Positions 34,847 through 42,857 of a stretch of DNA of 42,857 bases are shown here, piece after piece. Made by a program: the position numbers and the translations under genes. The notes under the pieces are model-generated. The model worked only from the letters and a program-made list of their open reading frames with translations. It made no database searches and was not told where the DNA came from. Origin of the DNA: an uncultured Verrucomicrobia subdivision 3 bacterium (GTDB taxonomy: Bacteria > Verrucomicrobiota > Verrucomicrobiia > Limisphaerales > UBA11358); the NCBI GenBank assembly GCA_903822015.1, contig CAIJNQ010000172.1, positions 1-42,857 on the forward strand, written 5' to 3'. How positions within the stretch are numbered: position 1 is the first letter of the stretch; every line of letters starts with the position of its first letter.

Positions 34847-37800
34847 ATGAACATGTTCAAAACCCAAACCCCCAAATCCGCGTTTATGCGCGCGGCGGCT
34901 TTGGTGATTACAGCGGGCGCGCTGGTTACCCAGAACGCAAAGGCGCAGCAGATATACAAACAGACCTTCAACACTGATGACAGTGCAAACTGGGCGGTCA
35001 ATTACAGTTACAATTGCACTGATCCCAATTGGCTAACCATCTCCAACCAGCTGACCGATTTTAACTTCGATTACACCACGGCTGGCATTCCCCTGGCTCC
35101 ACACAGTTCCATATACGGGTCAGCTGCAATCCACCACGGATTGAAAATGAGTGCGGTCTATACGAATTTAACTGCGAATATAGTAGCGAAAGGCTCTGCA
35201 GCAACGGCGGGCATATCGGCTACGCCGCTTAATTTTAGTGTCACCGCCGATTTTGTGATGCATGCGGATATGTGGATTAACGTCAACTGCGCCCCTTACA
35301 GTGTCGTGGATACCAATTATGCCGACAGCACCGCCAGCTTTGCGACCACGGCACACAACGGCTCGGCTTCGACTGTTCTCTACGGTTGCGGCTACGGCAC
35401 GGCGGGCACGGTGGCAACCACACCCGGCGTGACGGATGCGATTTTTGTGGGAACTACTACGGATAATGGTTCCTCGGCGCAGATACGCATGTATGGCCCT
35501 TCAACCATAGGCCAGTCCTCTTATCAGAACGGCACCTATCAGTCCACCGGCACCGCGACACCAGGATTTACGGGTGATCCCCTTGTCTACAATATCGGGA
35601 ATACACCTAATGGCGCCGGTGCCCGCGCAATGGTAAGCACCACGCTTAATCCTCCATATACCGCAAGCCAATTATCAACAAACTTGGCCAGCAGTGTGGC
35701 CTGGCGCGATATATTTCCCTCCTCTGCGGTTCCCCTGCAACAACAGATTCTTTATCCGCAGCAAACGAACAATTACTCAATCCCCGGACTGCTTACGTTT
35801 GGCTGGCATGACGTCTCGGTTGAGAAGATTGGCACTGTGATTGTTTATAAGATAGACGGGAACATTCTCGCCACGGGCAACTATTCCTCGGCTGGAACTC
35901 CATCCGGCAGTTTGCTTACTTTCGTGGCTTCCCGCACAGGTCTCTCGGCGGCGAGTGCTGCCACTTCCAATTATACCAACTTGAACTTTGTGGTGTTCGC
36001 CAACATTGTCGTTTCCAATTATGCCAACGTGGTAAACGTATCGGCGTCGCAACCGACCTGCCAGGAGGGAATTCCCGGTACGCCCGGGCTGTTCACCCTC
36101 ACCCGCAGCTCGGCGGGGGTGCCTTTGACGGTTAATTACACACTGGCAGGCACGGCAACCAATGGTTCCCAGTACACCGTCTCCGGAGGCACCACCACCA
36201 GCGTGACGTTCAGTTCGACGGCCACGTCCACCAACGTCGTCATCACGCCCGTAGACGACGGCATTCCGGAACCGACGCACACAGTTATTTTAACCCTTCA
36301 ATCCGGAACCGGCTACGCCGGAGCTGGTAACGCGGTCGTTAGCATCCTTGACGGGGATACGCCGACAGTGGATATTACCGCTCCGAGCGGTGCGCAGGCT
36401 TATGGACGTTATACCGGCATCACACCAGGATCCGGAAACAATGACTACATCCCCTTCACCCTGACGCGCCGTGGCCTTTTGACCACCGGTTCCGCCTTGA
36501 CCGTGAATTTGTCCTACGGCGGCACGGCAGTGGGCGGCACGGATTACTCCTCCGTAAGCAGTGTGAACATTCCGGACGGCGCGCAAACCGCGAATTTGGC
36601 AATCGTGCCGCTGAATAATCCTGCCACGACCAGCAATCTGACGGTCATAGCCAATGTGACTTCCGTCACGGGTGGTGCCGTTGGGGCCAGCCCAGCGACC
36701 GGGACGATTATTTCCGCCAACTATGCGGTAACAGCCCCGGTGCTGCTGACTGATGCGCTAACTGATTCCAGCTCCACGGAAACCCAGAAATGGTATGTGG
36801 TTTACGGCACAGGCGATCCGGTGAATGACGCGACCAACTACAGCGCGGATTTCGGATATAGCCTCGCCAGCGATCCAGCAGGCAATCTCATCCCTCCACC
36901 ACCGGGCGGAAACACCCATGCGCTCCACCTGACCTGCAATAAACAGAATGCCGTCAACCCCGCACCCGGGGCGGTGAACTGCTACTTCACCAACCTCCTG
37001 CTGAGCGGCAATTATGCCGTCCGGTTCAACATGAACGTAGTTGAGGCCCAAGGAACAGCCAACGCCACCGAGGGCCCGGTCTTTGGTATCAACCACTCGG
37101 GAAGTTTGAGCAACTGGTGGTATGGCGCCGGGACCCTTGCCCCCTGGACCTGGTCCAGCGACGGCATCTGGTATTGGATCGACCCGCAAGCCGGCGGCAC
37201 GGTGGCGGGCGACTACCAAGAATACACCGGACAAGGCGGCACGAACGCAAACACCGGCTGGACGCGGGTGGCGACGGGAGTGGCGAGCACCTTCGGGCAG
37301 GCGTTCAAGAACAATGACCTGGGGATTTACGGCCCCTTCACTTGTTATGACGGTTTCGGCAACCACAGCTCCGGCATCCCGGCCAACGGCTCTTCGGTGA
37401 CCGATGACGACAGCACCTGGAGCGACGTGGAAATCAAGCAGATTGACAACATCGTTACCATGTCGATCAATCATACACCCATCTTTGCCTATACCAACAC
37501 CACGGTATGGACGAACGGCTATTTGATGCTGGGTTATGCAGATCCATATGGAGCCTCAATCGCCGGCGTTGAAGCGGGTGTCTATTATGCCAACCTGCAA
37601 GTGGTGCAGTTACCTGCGACCATCAACACCACCGTTACCATCAACAAGATTGCCGTCAGCGGCGGCAATGTGGTGATCACCTTCACCACCTCCAACCCGG
37701 CGGACACCACGTCCTCCTTTACACTGCAGAGTTCCGGAACAGTGGGTGGTGCCTACAGCGGCGTCAGTCCGGCGGCGAGCATCACCTCGCTGGGCAGCAA

Positions 37801-37867
37801 CCAATTCCAAGCCACGACCCCCTACCTTGCGGGAACGCAGTTATTCTATCGCATACAACATCCCTAA
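34847..37867 (+). CDS. Large secreted protein with two ConA/LamG-like modules flanking Calx-beta-like domains
   Basis: RBS-like aaaagga before MNMFKTQTPKSAFMRAAALVITAGALVTQNAKAQQ; central FTLTRSSAGVPLTVNYTLAGTATNGSQYTVSGGTTTSVTFSSTATSTNVVITPVDDGIPEPTHTVILTLQ and SVSSVNIPDGAQTANLAIVPLNN (Calx-beta style). Confidence 0.78.
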   Translation: MNMFKTQTPKSAFMRAAALVITAGALVTQNAKAQQIYKQTFNTDDSANWAVNYSYNCTDPNWLTISNQLTDFNFDYTTAGIPLAPHSSIYGSAAIHHGLKMSAVYTNLTANIVAKGSAATAGISATPLNFSVTADFVMHADMWINVNCAPYSVVDTNYADSTASFATTAHNGSASTVLYGCGYGTAGTVATTPGVTDAIFVGTTTDNGSSAQIRMYGPSTIGQSSYQNGTYQSTGTATPGFTGDPLVYNIGNTPNGAGARAMVSTTLNPPYTASQLSTNLASSVAWRDIFPSSAVPLQQQILYPQQTNNYSIPGLLTFGWHDVSVEKIGTVIVYKIDGNILATGNYSSAGTPSGSLLTFVASRTGLSAASAATSNYTNLNFVVFANIVVSNYANVVNVSASQPTCQEGIPGTPGLFTLTRSSAGVPLTVNYTLAGTATNGSQYTVSGGTTTSVTFSSTATSTNVVITPVDDGIPEPTHTVILTLQSGTGYAGAGNAVVSILDGDTPTVDITAPSGAQAYGRYTGITPGSGNNDYIPFTLTRRGLLTTGSALTVNLSYGGTAVGGTDYSSVSSVNIPDGAQTANLAIVPLNNPATTSNLTVIANVTSVTGGAVGASPATGTIISANYAVTAPVLLTDALTDSSSTETQKWYVVYGTGDPVNDATNYSADFGYSLASDPAGNLIPPPPGGNTHALHLTCNKQNAVNPAPGAVNCYFTNLLLSGNYAVRFNMNVVEAQGTANATEGPVFGINHSGSLSNWWYGAGTLAPWTWSSDGIWYWIDPQAGGTVAGDYQEYTGQGGTNANTGWTRVATGVASTFGQAFKNNDLGIYGPFTCYDGFGNHSSGIPANGSSVTDDDSTWSDVEIKQIDNIVTMSINHTPIFAYTNTTVWTNGYLMLGYADPYGASIAGVEAGVYYANLQVVQLPATINTTVTINKIAVSGGNVVITFTTSNPADTTSSFTLQSSGTVGGAYSGVSPAASITSLGSNQFQATTPYLAGTQLFYRIQHP

Positions 37868-37902
37868 TTGACCAGGGTCAATTAGCAGGAAAATTATCTT
37901 GG

Positions 37903-37935
37903 CCGGGACATCCGCCGCGGTGGCGGGTGTCCCGG
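37903..37935 (+). terminator. Strong hairpin between 34847-37867 and the pseudopilin genes (terminator/attenuator-like)
   Basis: CCGGGACATCCGCC-gcggt-GGCGGGTGTCCCGG, 14-bp stem with one G-U pair, 33 bp in all; no clear U tract afterwards. Confidence 0.5.
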
Positions 37936-38004
37936 TTCAAGAAAATGCGATAGGGATTTTCTGGCGGCTGTGAAAATAAAGTAATTGAAGTATTTGTATT
38001 TGAT

Positions 38005-38871
38005 ATGAAAGCGCAACAAGAGAGGCGGTTGCCCGGTGACAAGCGAGAAGGTTTCACCCTGATTGAATTACTGGTGGTCATCGCCATCATTGCCATTCTG
38101 GCGGCGATGCTGCTGCCCGCCTTGGCCGCCGCCAAAAGGAAGGCGTACTCCATTCAATGTGTTAGCAACATGAAACAGCTCCAATTGGGCGGGGTGATGT
38201 ATGCCAGTGAAAACAACGATTTCATGATGCCGAATTCTCCGTCCACGACATCCGGCTTAAGCTGGGTTGGCAACCAAAGTGTACAACACTGGAATGCCGC
38301 CGATTCCAATACCAATGCATCACTTTATCTGACCAATCTTATGGCGGGGTACATGACCGGCCAGTTGGGCGTTTATCATTGTCCGGCTGACAGAATTCCC
38401 TCGGCCAACGGACAGCGAATACGCAGCTACTCCATGCAAGGCCAAGTTGGTTGCAGTGGCCCCGTTTATATGAATCAGAATAATGCTAAATTCTATCTGA
38501 AGACTTCGGATGCGATCGGATTTCCAGGACCATCTGATCTAATTGTTTTTCTCGAAGAAAGCGGGGGTAGTTTGGGAAATGCCGGAATGGACGGCTGGTT
38601 GCAGGTTAACAATGCCTATGGTGCCACCCCTGGGGCATATACCGGTTCGGCTACTTTTCCCGACGTGCCTGGTGCTTACCACCTCTGGGGTTGTGGAATG
38701 TCCTTTGTTGACGGCCACTCGGAAATTCACAAATGGGTGACCAGCGCCCTTCAAATACCAGTAAATTATGGGCTTGCCGTGCAGAATGTTGCCGCCGGTG
38801 GGCTTCCACCCTCGCCAAAGGTCAATGCTGACTGGCAGTGGTTCACCTCCCATTGCGCGGCCCATAATTAG
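38005..38871 (+). CDS. Type II secretion pseudopilin-like protein (N-terminal cleavage/methylation motif, H-X9-DG C-terminal motif)
   Basis: [66 protein letters not shown]. Confidence 0.92.
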   Translation: MKAQQERRLPGDKREGFTLIELLVVIAIIAILAAMLLPALAAAKRKAYSIQCVSNMKQLQLGGVMYASENNDFMMPNSPSTTSGLSWVGNQSVQHWNAADSNTNASLYLTNLMAGYMTGQLGVYHCPADRIPSANGQRIRSYSMQGQVGCSGPVYMNQNNAKFYLKTSDAIGFPGPSDLIVFLEESGGSLGNAGMDGWLQVNNAYGATPGAYTGSATFPDVPGAYHLWGCGMSFVDGHSEIHKWVTSALQIPVNYGLAVQNVAAGGLPPSPKVNADWQWFTSHCAAHN

Positions 38872-38907
38872 TCAGATACCGGCGACTGCCAAAGGCCGTG
38901 ACGAAAT

Positions 38908-39780
38908 ATGCAGGAAGAAAAAGAGCGCACGTCAAATTGGAAAAGCAGCGCCTTTACCTTGATTGAACTGCTGGTGGTGATCGCTATTATTGCCATCTTG
39001 GCGGCCCTGCTGCTGCCGGCATTATCCCAGGCCAAGGAGCGGGCCAAGCGCATCGGTTGCCTTAACAATGAGAAACAGATGGGGCTAGGCAGCCAGATGT
39101 TCGCTGACGACGACGCCAACCACGCCTTCACGGGCACGTTGAATTACGCCGACGACGATATGAACTGGCTTTACTGGTCCTATGTGCCTGCCACCAAAGC
39201 CTTCTATTGTCCCTCCACGGTGAATTTCGTCCGCACGAACACGGCACCCATTGATCCTGCCATTTGGGAGGCACCCACCTCACCTTTTCTAACACTGGGG
39301 AACCAGACGACCGTGTCCACTTATGCCGAACGCATTCATGGCGGCACGGTTTATATGACGGATTTGTTGACCAATGCCGGGGGAAAGCTTCAACCATTCG
39401 GAAGCAGCTATGAAGTTTCAGGCTTTTTTAATAGTTATACCACCAGCGGAAACAATTACAAAAACATACGAAAGACCCAGAACTCGTGCTCGCGCTACAT
39501 CACCACGATCACCGAAAAGCCCTACGTCACAGCTGGCCAGGCAGTCGGTCCTTCGGATATCCTGATTATTTACGACGCAGACGACGTCGGGCATCTGGCA
39601 AACGGCAGTGTGGATCCAAGCCGCAAAAACGACAACTATCCCGATCCGGGAGACAACCATGGAGCAGCGGGGGTCAATTTTGTATTTTGCGATGGTCACG
39701 CACAGTGGATCCCGCAGAAAAATTACATGCGCGACTTCATTCTCGGCACGGACGAATATCACCTGCCCATCGCTCCCTGA
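38908..39780 (+). CDS. Type II secretion pseudopilin-like protein, paralogue of the preceding gene
   Basis: [71 protein letters not shown]. Confidence 0.92.
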   Translation: MQEEKERTSNWKSSAFTLIELLVVIAIIAILAALLLPALSQAKERAKRIGCLNNEKQMGLGSQMFADDDANHAFTGTLNYADDDMNWLYWSYVPATKAFYCPSTVNFVRTNTAPIDPAIWEAPTSPFLTLGNQTTVSTYAERIHGGTVYMTDLLTNAGGKLQPFGSSYEVSGFFNSYTTSGNNYKNIRKTQNSCSRYITTITEKPYVTAGQAVGPSDILIIYDADDVGHLANGSVDPSRKNDNYPDPGDNHGAAGVNFVFCDGHAQWIPQKNYMRDFILGTDEYHLPIAP

Positions 39781-39831
39781 GGAGGGTGGTCCGGTTTTTC
39801 CCTTTCAAAAACCAAAAAACTTTCGATTGAA

Positions 39832-40884
39832 TCAACGCGGACTCACTTGGAGTCCGCGTTTTTCTTTGGCGGTGGCGAATGAGAGGATGCCTTTTTCCGC
39901 CGTCACGCCGGCATAGGGGTCGTTGGTGATAAGCAGATTCCCATCAATGTCGAGGTAGTCGGCCAGTTCCGCCAGGTGCGCGGCGGCGCTGATCAGCACG
40001 CTGGTTTCGATCATGCAGCCGATCATCGTTTTCAAGCCGGCCCGGCGTGCGGCGCGCAACGTCTCAAAGGCCATGCTCACGCCGCCGGTCTTAACCAGCT
40101 TCACATTCACTCCGTGGAAGCATTCCGCGCGGCGGGGGATGTCCTTGACCGTGTGGCAGGATTCGTCGGCAAAAATCGCCAATGGCGAGCGGGTCTTGAG
40201 CCAGATCAGATCCCGGTCGGCGGTATCGCGCGGCATCGGCTGCTCGATGAACTGGATTTTTCTATCCGTGGCCACGAGCCACTCGATCATCCGCAGGGCT
40301 TCCTCCTTGGTCTTCCAGCCCTCGTTCGCGTCCACGCGCACCGGCTTGCCCGGGGCGACGGAACGGAGCGCGGCGAAATTTTCACGATCACGCGGGTCGC
40401 CGACCTTGAGCTTGATCACCGGATATGGGTCGGCGTCCAAAACCTTTTTGCGGATGATGTCCGGCGCATCAATGCCGATGCTGAAGGACGTGACGTGATG
40501 GTGCTCGCGGAAACCCAAGCCCAGAAAATCGTGGAGCGGCTGGCCGGCGCGCCTGGCCGCGCCGTCGCACAGCGCAAGGTTCAGCGCACATTTGGCGGCG
40601 AACGGGATGCCCGGGATCGCCTCAAGCCGGGCCATGGCCCCGGGCACATCGGCAAACGACAAATGGGCCGCGTCGAGCTGTTGCAGAAACTGGAGGACGC
40701 CATCAGCGGATTCGCCATACAAACTGGACGGCGCGGCCTCGCCGAGGGCTGGCACGCCGTCGGCGTCGGTCAGTTCCACAATGACGGTGTGGTGGATGCC
40801 GGAGCCCCGGGAGCTGGCGATTTTCCAAGGGTTAGCGAGGTGCAACTCACAGGTGCGGGCGGTCAATTTCACCCTTAAATTCAA
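39832..40884 (-). CDS. Dipeptide epimerase, L-Ala-D/L-Glu epimerase type (enolase superfamily, YcjG/YkfB-like)
   Basis: VIKLKVGDPRDRENFAALRSVAPGKPVRVDANEGW, IQFIEQPMPRDT, PLAIFADESCHT, NVKLVKTGGVSMAFETLRAARRAGLKTMIGCMIETS. Confidence 0.9.
   Translation of the reverse strand: MNLRVKLTARTCELHLANPWKIASSRGSGIHHTVIVELTDADGVPALGEAAPSSLYGESADGVLQFLQQLDAAHLSFADVPGAMARLEAIPGIPFAAKCALNLALCDGAARRAGQPLHDFLGLGFREHHHVTSFSIGIDAPDIIRKKVLDADPYPVIKLKVGDPRDRENFAALRSVAPGKPVRVDANEGWKTKEEALRMIEWLVATDRKIQFIEQPMPRDTADRDLIWLKTRSPLAIFADESCHTVKDIPRRAECFHGVNVKLVKTGGVSMAFETLRAARRAGLKTMIGCMIETSVLISAAAHLAELADYLDIDGNLLITNDPYAGVTAEKGILSFATAKEKRGLQVSPR
39835..39867 (+). terminator. Rho-independent terminator for the pseudopilin genes, overlapping the 3' end of the convergent epimerase CDS
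   Basis: ACGCGGACTC-acttg-GAGTCCGCGT, perfect 10-bp stem, followed by TTTTCTTT. Confidence 0.87.
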
Positions 40885-41107
40885 ACAGTTTCCCCACCGT
40901 TTGCAATCGGATTGGCTTCAAGGATGCCACCCTAAAATTGGCTATATCATCCTAAAATGCGAGGTTCAACCACGGAGGGGCAAGGAGTACGAAAACAGAA
41001 GTCAGGAGTCAGAATTCACCGCTGACGACAGAGAGGAAATCAGGAGGCTCACGCAAAGACGCAAAGGCGCCAATTCACCGGGAAAGTGAAGCCGATGGGG
41101 ATCGATA

Positions 41108-42484
41108 TCACCAGTGGCCGTAAAGGTTTTTTGGGATTTTTGCGTTATCCGGGAAGACAAGATAAATGGCGTTATGCGATTTCGTCCATGAATGGATGAC
41201 ATTGGCTCGCTGGTAAATGTGCCGGACCGACTGCCCGAGAGCGAGATTGGTGGCCGGGTCGTTGATGACCACATCCCCCGCTGGCGTGAAGCCGATGCAG
41301 ACGATCAGATGACCGTCCGTGTCCGGCGGCCGCCCCGGCTGGAGCCAGTCCCAGCGTCCGGAAAGAACCACCGGGATGCCCGCGACAATCCAGTCTTCCA
41401 CTTCCGAAAGGTCGTCGAGCCGCGTGACGAAGCTTCGCATGCCGGGGAAACTGCCGGCGAACGCCGTGTTGAACGGCCAGTTGCCCGTGCCGGCAAAATC
41501 GTCGTCATAAACATTGGCCGCGACTTCCGGCACGGTCAGATTCATTTCCGGCCGGTGCAAAACATCCGCCCAGCGCGACAGGACCATCGAGAGGGAGGTC
41601 GGGCTGCACCAGCCCTTTTCGTTCGGGTAGCCATGCTGCGAATGTTCCGGCGTGGAAATGATTTTGCCCCAGGCCGCGCGGTTCGGCGGCCGAGTGGCGG
41701 GGGGAACCCGGGTGTTGGAGAAGGATGCCCCGAGGAATTTCAGCGTCGGCCGCACGCCGTTGGTGCCGCCCAGCGTCACACGAATCCGGGCCGCGCCGGC
41801 GGGCTGCGTCAAAATCAAAGTGTCCGTGTCCACGGTGCCGTCGGCATCCTGCTGGTGGCGGACACTGGCGCGCGGGAAGGTTTTGTTGTCGGGCGACCAG
41901 TCGCCCAGCGTGTAAAATTTTGTGGCGTGGTCCGGCAAAATGGCGCAGGCCTCGATTTTCAGGAAGGTACCGGCGGGGGCAGCGGCATTCCAGGAGAGAA
42001 TCAATTCATTCCACGGAATGCCCGATTTGATTTCCGGCGAGAGCAGGACAGTTTCGCCGTTTTCAGATTGCGAGCGATTGAACTTTGAGAATTGGTTCAG
42101 GCCGACGAAATGGCTGAAGTCGGACCGGGTAGAAGGGGGAGCGGTTTTGCAACCGGCCAGGATAACCGCAGTCAGCAGGAGCAGAAGTGCATGGAACCTC
42201 TTAGAGCGTGTCAGAAAATTACGCGGGGCCCTGTTTTGATGGCACAGACTGGTGGCACAGGCCATTCTAAAGCTGAGATTCTGGATGGACCAACGGCTAC
42301 AGAATGTCGAAGACTGGTGATGTGGGGCCAGAATACCCTTTGGGCGGCGGATCTGTTGGTTGTGGCCGGCGTTGGCTCGGTCGGCACAGCCCGCAATGGG
42401 GATGCTTCTCCCTAGCCGCCTTGACCCCGACCAAAATCCCACGCCGCAGCTCCCCGCGAAATTTTCGGACAAGCTCTTAAACAT
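41108..42484 (-). CDS. C39-like papain-fold peptidase lipoprotein whose 5' end is interrupted in frame by a MITE-like element
   Basis: GWCSPTSLSMVLSRWADV (Cys), DTDGHLIVCIGFTPAGDVVINDPA (His/Asp); lipobox LLLLLTAVILAGC. ORF is open from 42493; MFK at 42484-42476 is separated from RFHALLLLL by 92 element-encoded codons. Internal start MACATSL at 42265 is possible. Confidence 0.8.
   Translation of the reverse strand: MFKSLSENFAGSCGVGFWSGSRRLGRSIPIAGCADRANAGHNQQIRRPKGILAPHHQSSTFCSRWSIQNLSFRMACATSLCHQNRAPRNFLTRSKRFHALLLLLTAVILAGCKTAPPSTRSDFSHFVGLNQFSKFNRSQSENGETVLLSPEIKSGIPWNELILSWNAAAPAGTFLKIEACAILPDHATKFYTLGDWSPDNKTFPRASVRHQQDADGTVDTDTLILTQPAGAARIRVTLGGTNGVRPTLKFLGASFSNTRVPPATRPPNRAAWGKIISTPEHSQHGYPNEKGWCSPTSLSMVLSRWADVLHRPEMNLTVPEVAANVYDDDFAGTGNWPFNTAFAGSFPGMRSFVTRLDDLSEVEDWIVAGIPVVLSGRWDWLQPGRPPDTDGHLIVCIGFTPAGDVVINDPATNLALGQSVRHIYQRANVIHSWTKSHNAIYLVFPDNAKIPKNLYGHW
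42204..42476. mobile_element. MITE-like non-autonomous element, 273 bp, with imperfect TIRs and TTA target-site duplication
   Basis: Left end (with TSD) ttagagcgtgtcagaaaattacgcggggccctg (42201-42233); reverse complement of right end (42479-42447) taagagcttgtccgaaaatttcgcggggagctg; 27/33 identical. TTA at 42201-42203 and 42477-42479. Confidence 0.87.
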
Positions 42485-42596
42485 TGGGGCCATTCTGGTT
42501 GCAACCGGCGGCCCAAGTCCAGCCCCCGATTTTGGTGGGGCAAGCAGTTAATGATTCAGTCACCGGTCAGGCCGGGGTTGCAATCCGGCAATGGAT

Positions 42597-42857
42597 TTAT
42601 GTTTGTCCAGGGCCGCCGCCGGATTCACCGGGGTTTTTTCCCGCCGACCACAACAGCCATGACCAACCGGCGAGAAAGCTCAGTCCGCCGACCGGCGTGA
42701 TGGCGCCGAGCCATTTCAAATTTGTCACCGCGAGCAAATACAGCGAGCCGGAGAAAATCACGATGCCGGCAAAAAAGCCCCACCAGGCTATGCGGGCAAA
42801 CGGTTTTCGGCCGGCAACCACAAACAGCATGAGGGTGTGGATGAAATGGTAGAACAC
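42597..42857 (-). CDS. DUF423 (YgdD-like) membrane protein, 5' end beyond window
   Basis: FAGIVIFSGSLYLLAVTNLKWLGAITPVGGLSFLAGWSWLLWSA. Confidence 0.9.
   Translation of the reverse strand: MFYHFIHTLMLFVVAGRKPFARIAWWGFFAGIVIFSGSLYLLAVTNLKWLGAITPVGGLSFLAGWSWLLWSAGKNPGESGGGPGQT

Noticed and set aside
1-42857. CRISPR array, prophage, toxin-antitoxin or BGC signatures
   Set aside because: No regularly spaced repeats, Cas, phage structural, TA or PKS/NRPS genes seen; repeats found are dispersed and few.

Overview
GC-rich bacterial chromosomal window. Its style is Verrucomicrobia/Planctomycetes-like: Reg_prop/Y_Y_Y histidine kinase, [19 protein letters not shown] pseudopilins with H-X9/10-DG tails, and secreted Ig/ConA-like proteins. 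Taxonomy is inferred from gene style only. Left third (1-16.3 kb): a two-component system, an OprB-like porin and a run of secreted carbohydrate-active enzymes (TIM-barrel-like hydrolase, GH2, GH3, GH44), with no SusC/SusD. A tRNA with CAT anticodon (tRNA-Ile2-like) lies at 16572-16647. From 16.7 to about 42.5 kb the genes are strongly enriched for peptidoglycan/muropeptide turnover: peptide-type MFS, double-SIS MurQ/GKRP-like protein, NagX/DUF5009-like membrane protein, class-A beta-lactamase-like hydrolase, LdcA, GH25 lysozyme, alanine dehydrogenase, PBP4-like protein fused to an esterase-like domain, NamZ/DUF1343, AmiE-like serine hydrolase, L-Ala-D/L-Glu epimerase and a C39-like peptidase. 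I read this as a candidate muropeptide-scavenging island. The most concrete structural find is a 273-bp MITE-like element (42204-42476, about 33-bp imperfect terminal inverted repeats, TTA target-site duplication). It sits in frame inside the signal-peptide codons of the C39-like lipoprotein gene; excising it on paper restores MFKRFHALLLLLTAVILAGC. Other finds: an 86%-identical 102-bp dispersed repeat, REP-like hairpins, a duplicated ldcA 3' fragment, a domain apparently shared three times by two secreted proteins, and a terminator embedded in the 3' end of a convergent gene. All calls come from reading the sequence; no database search was run.
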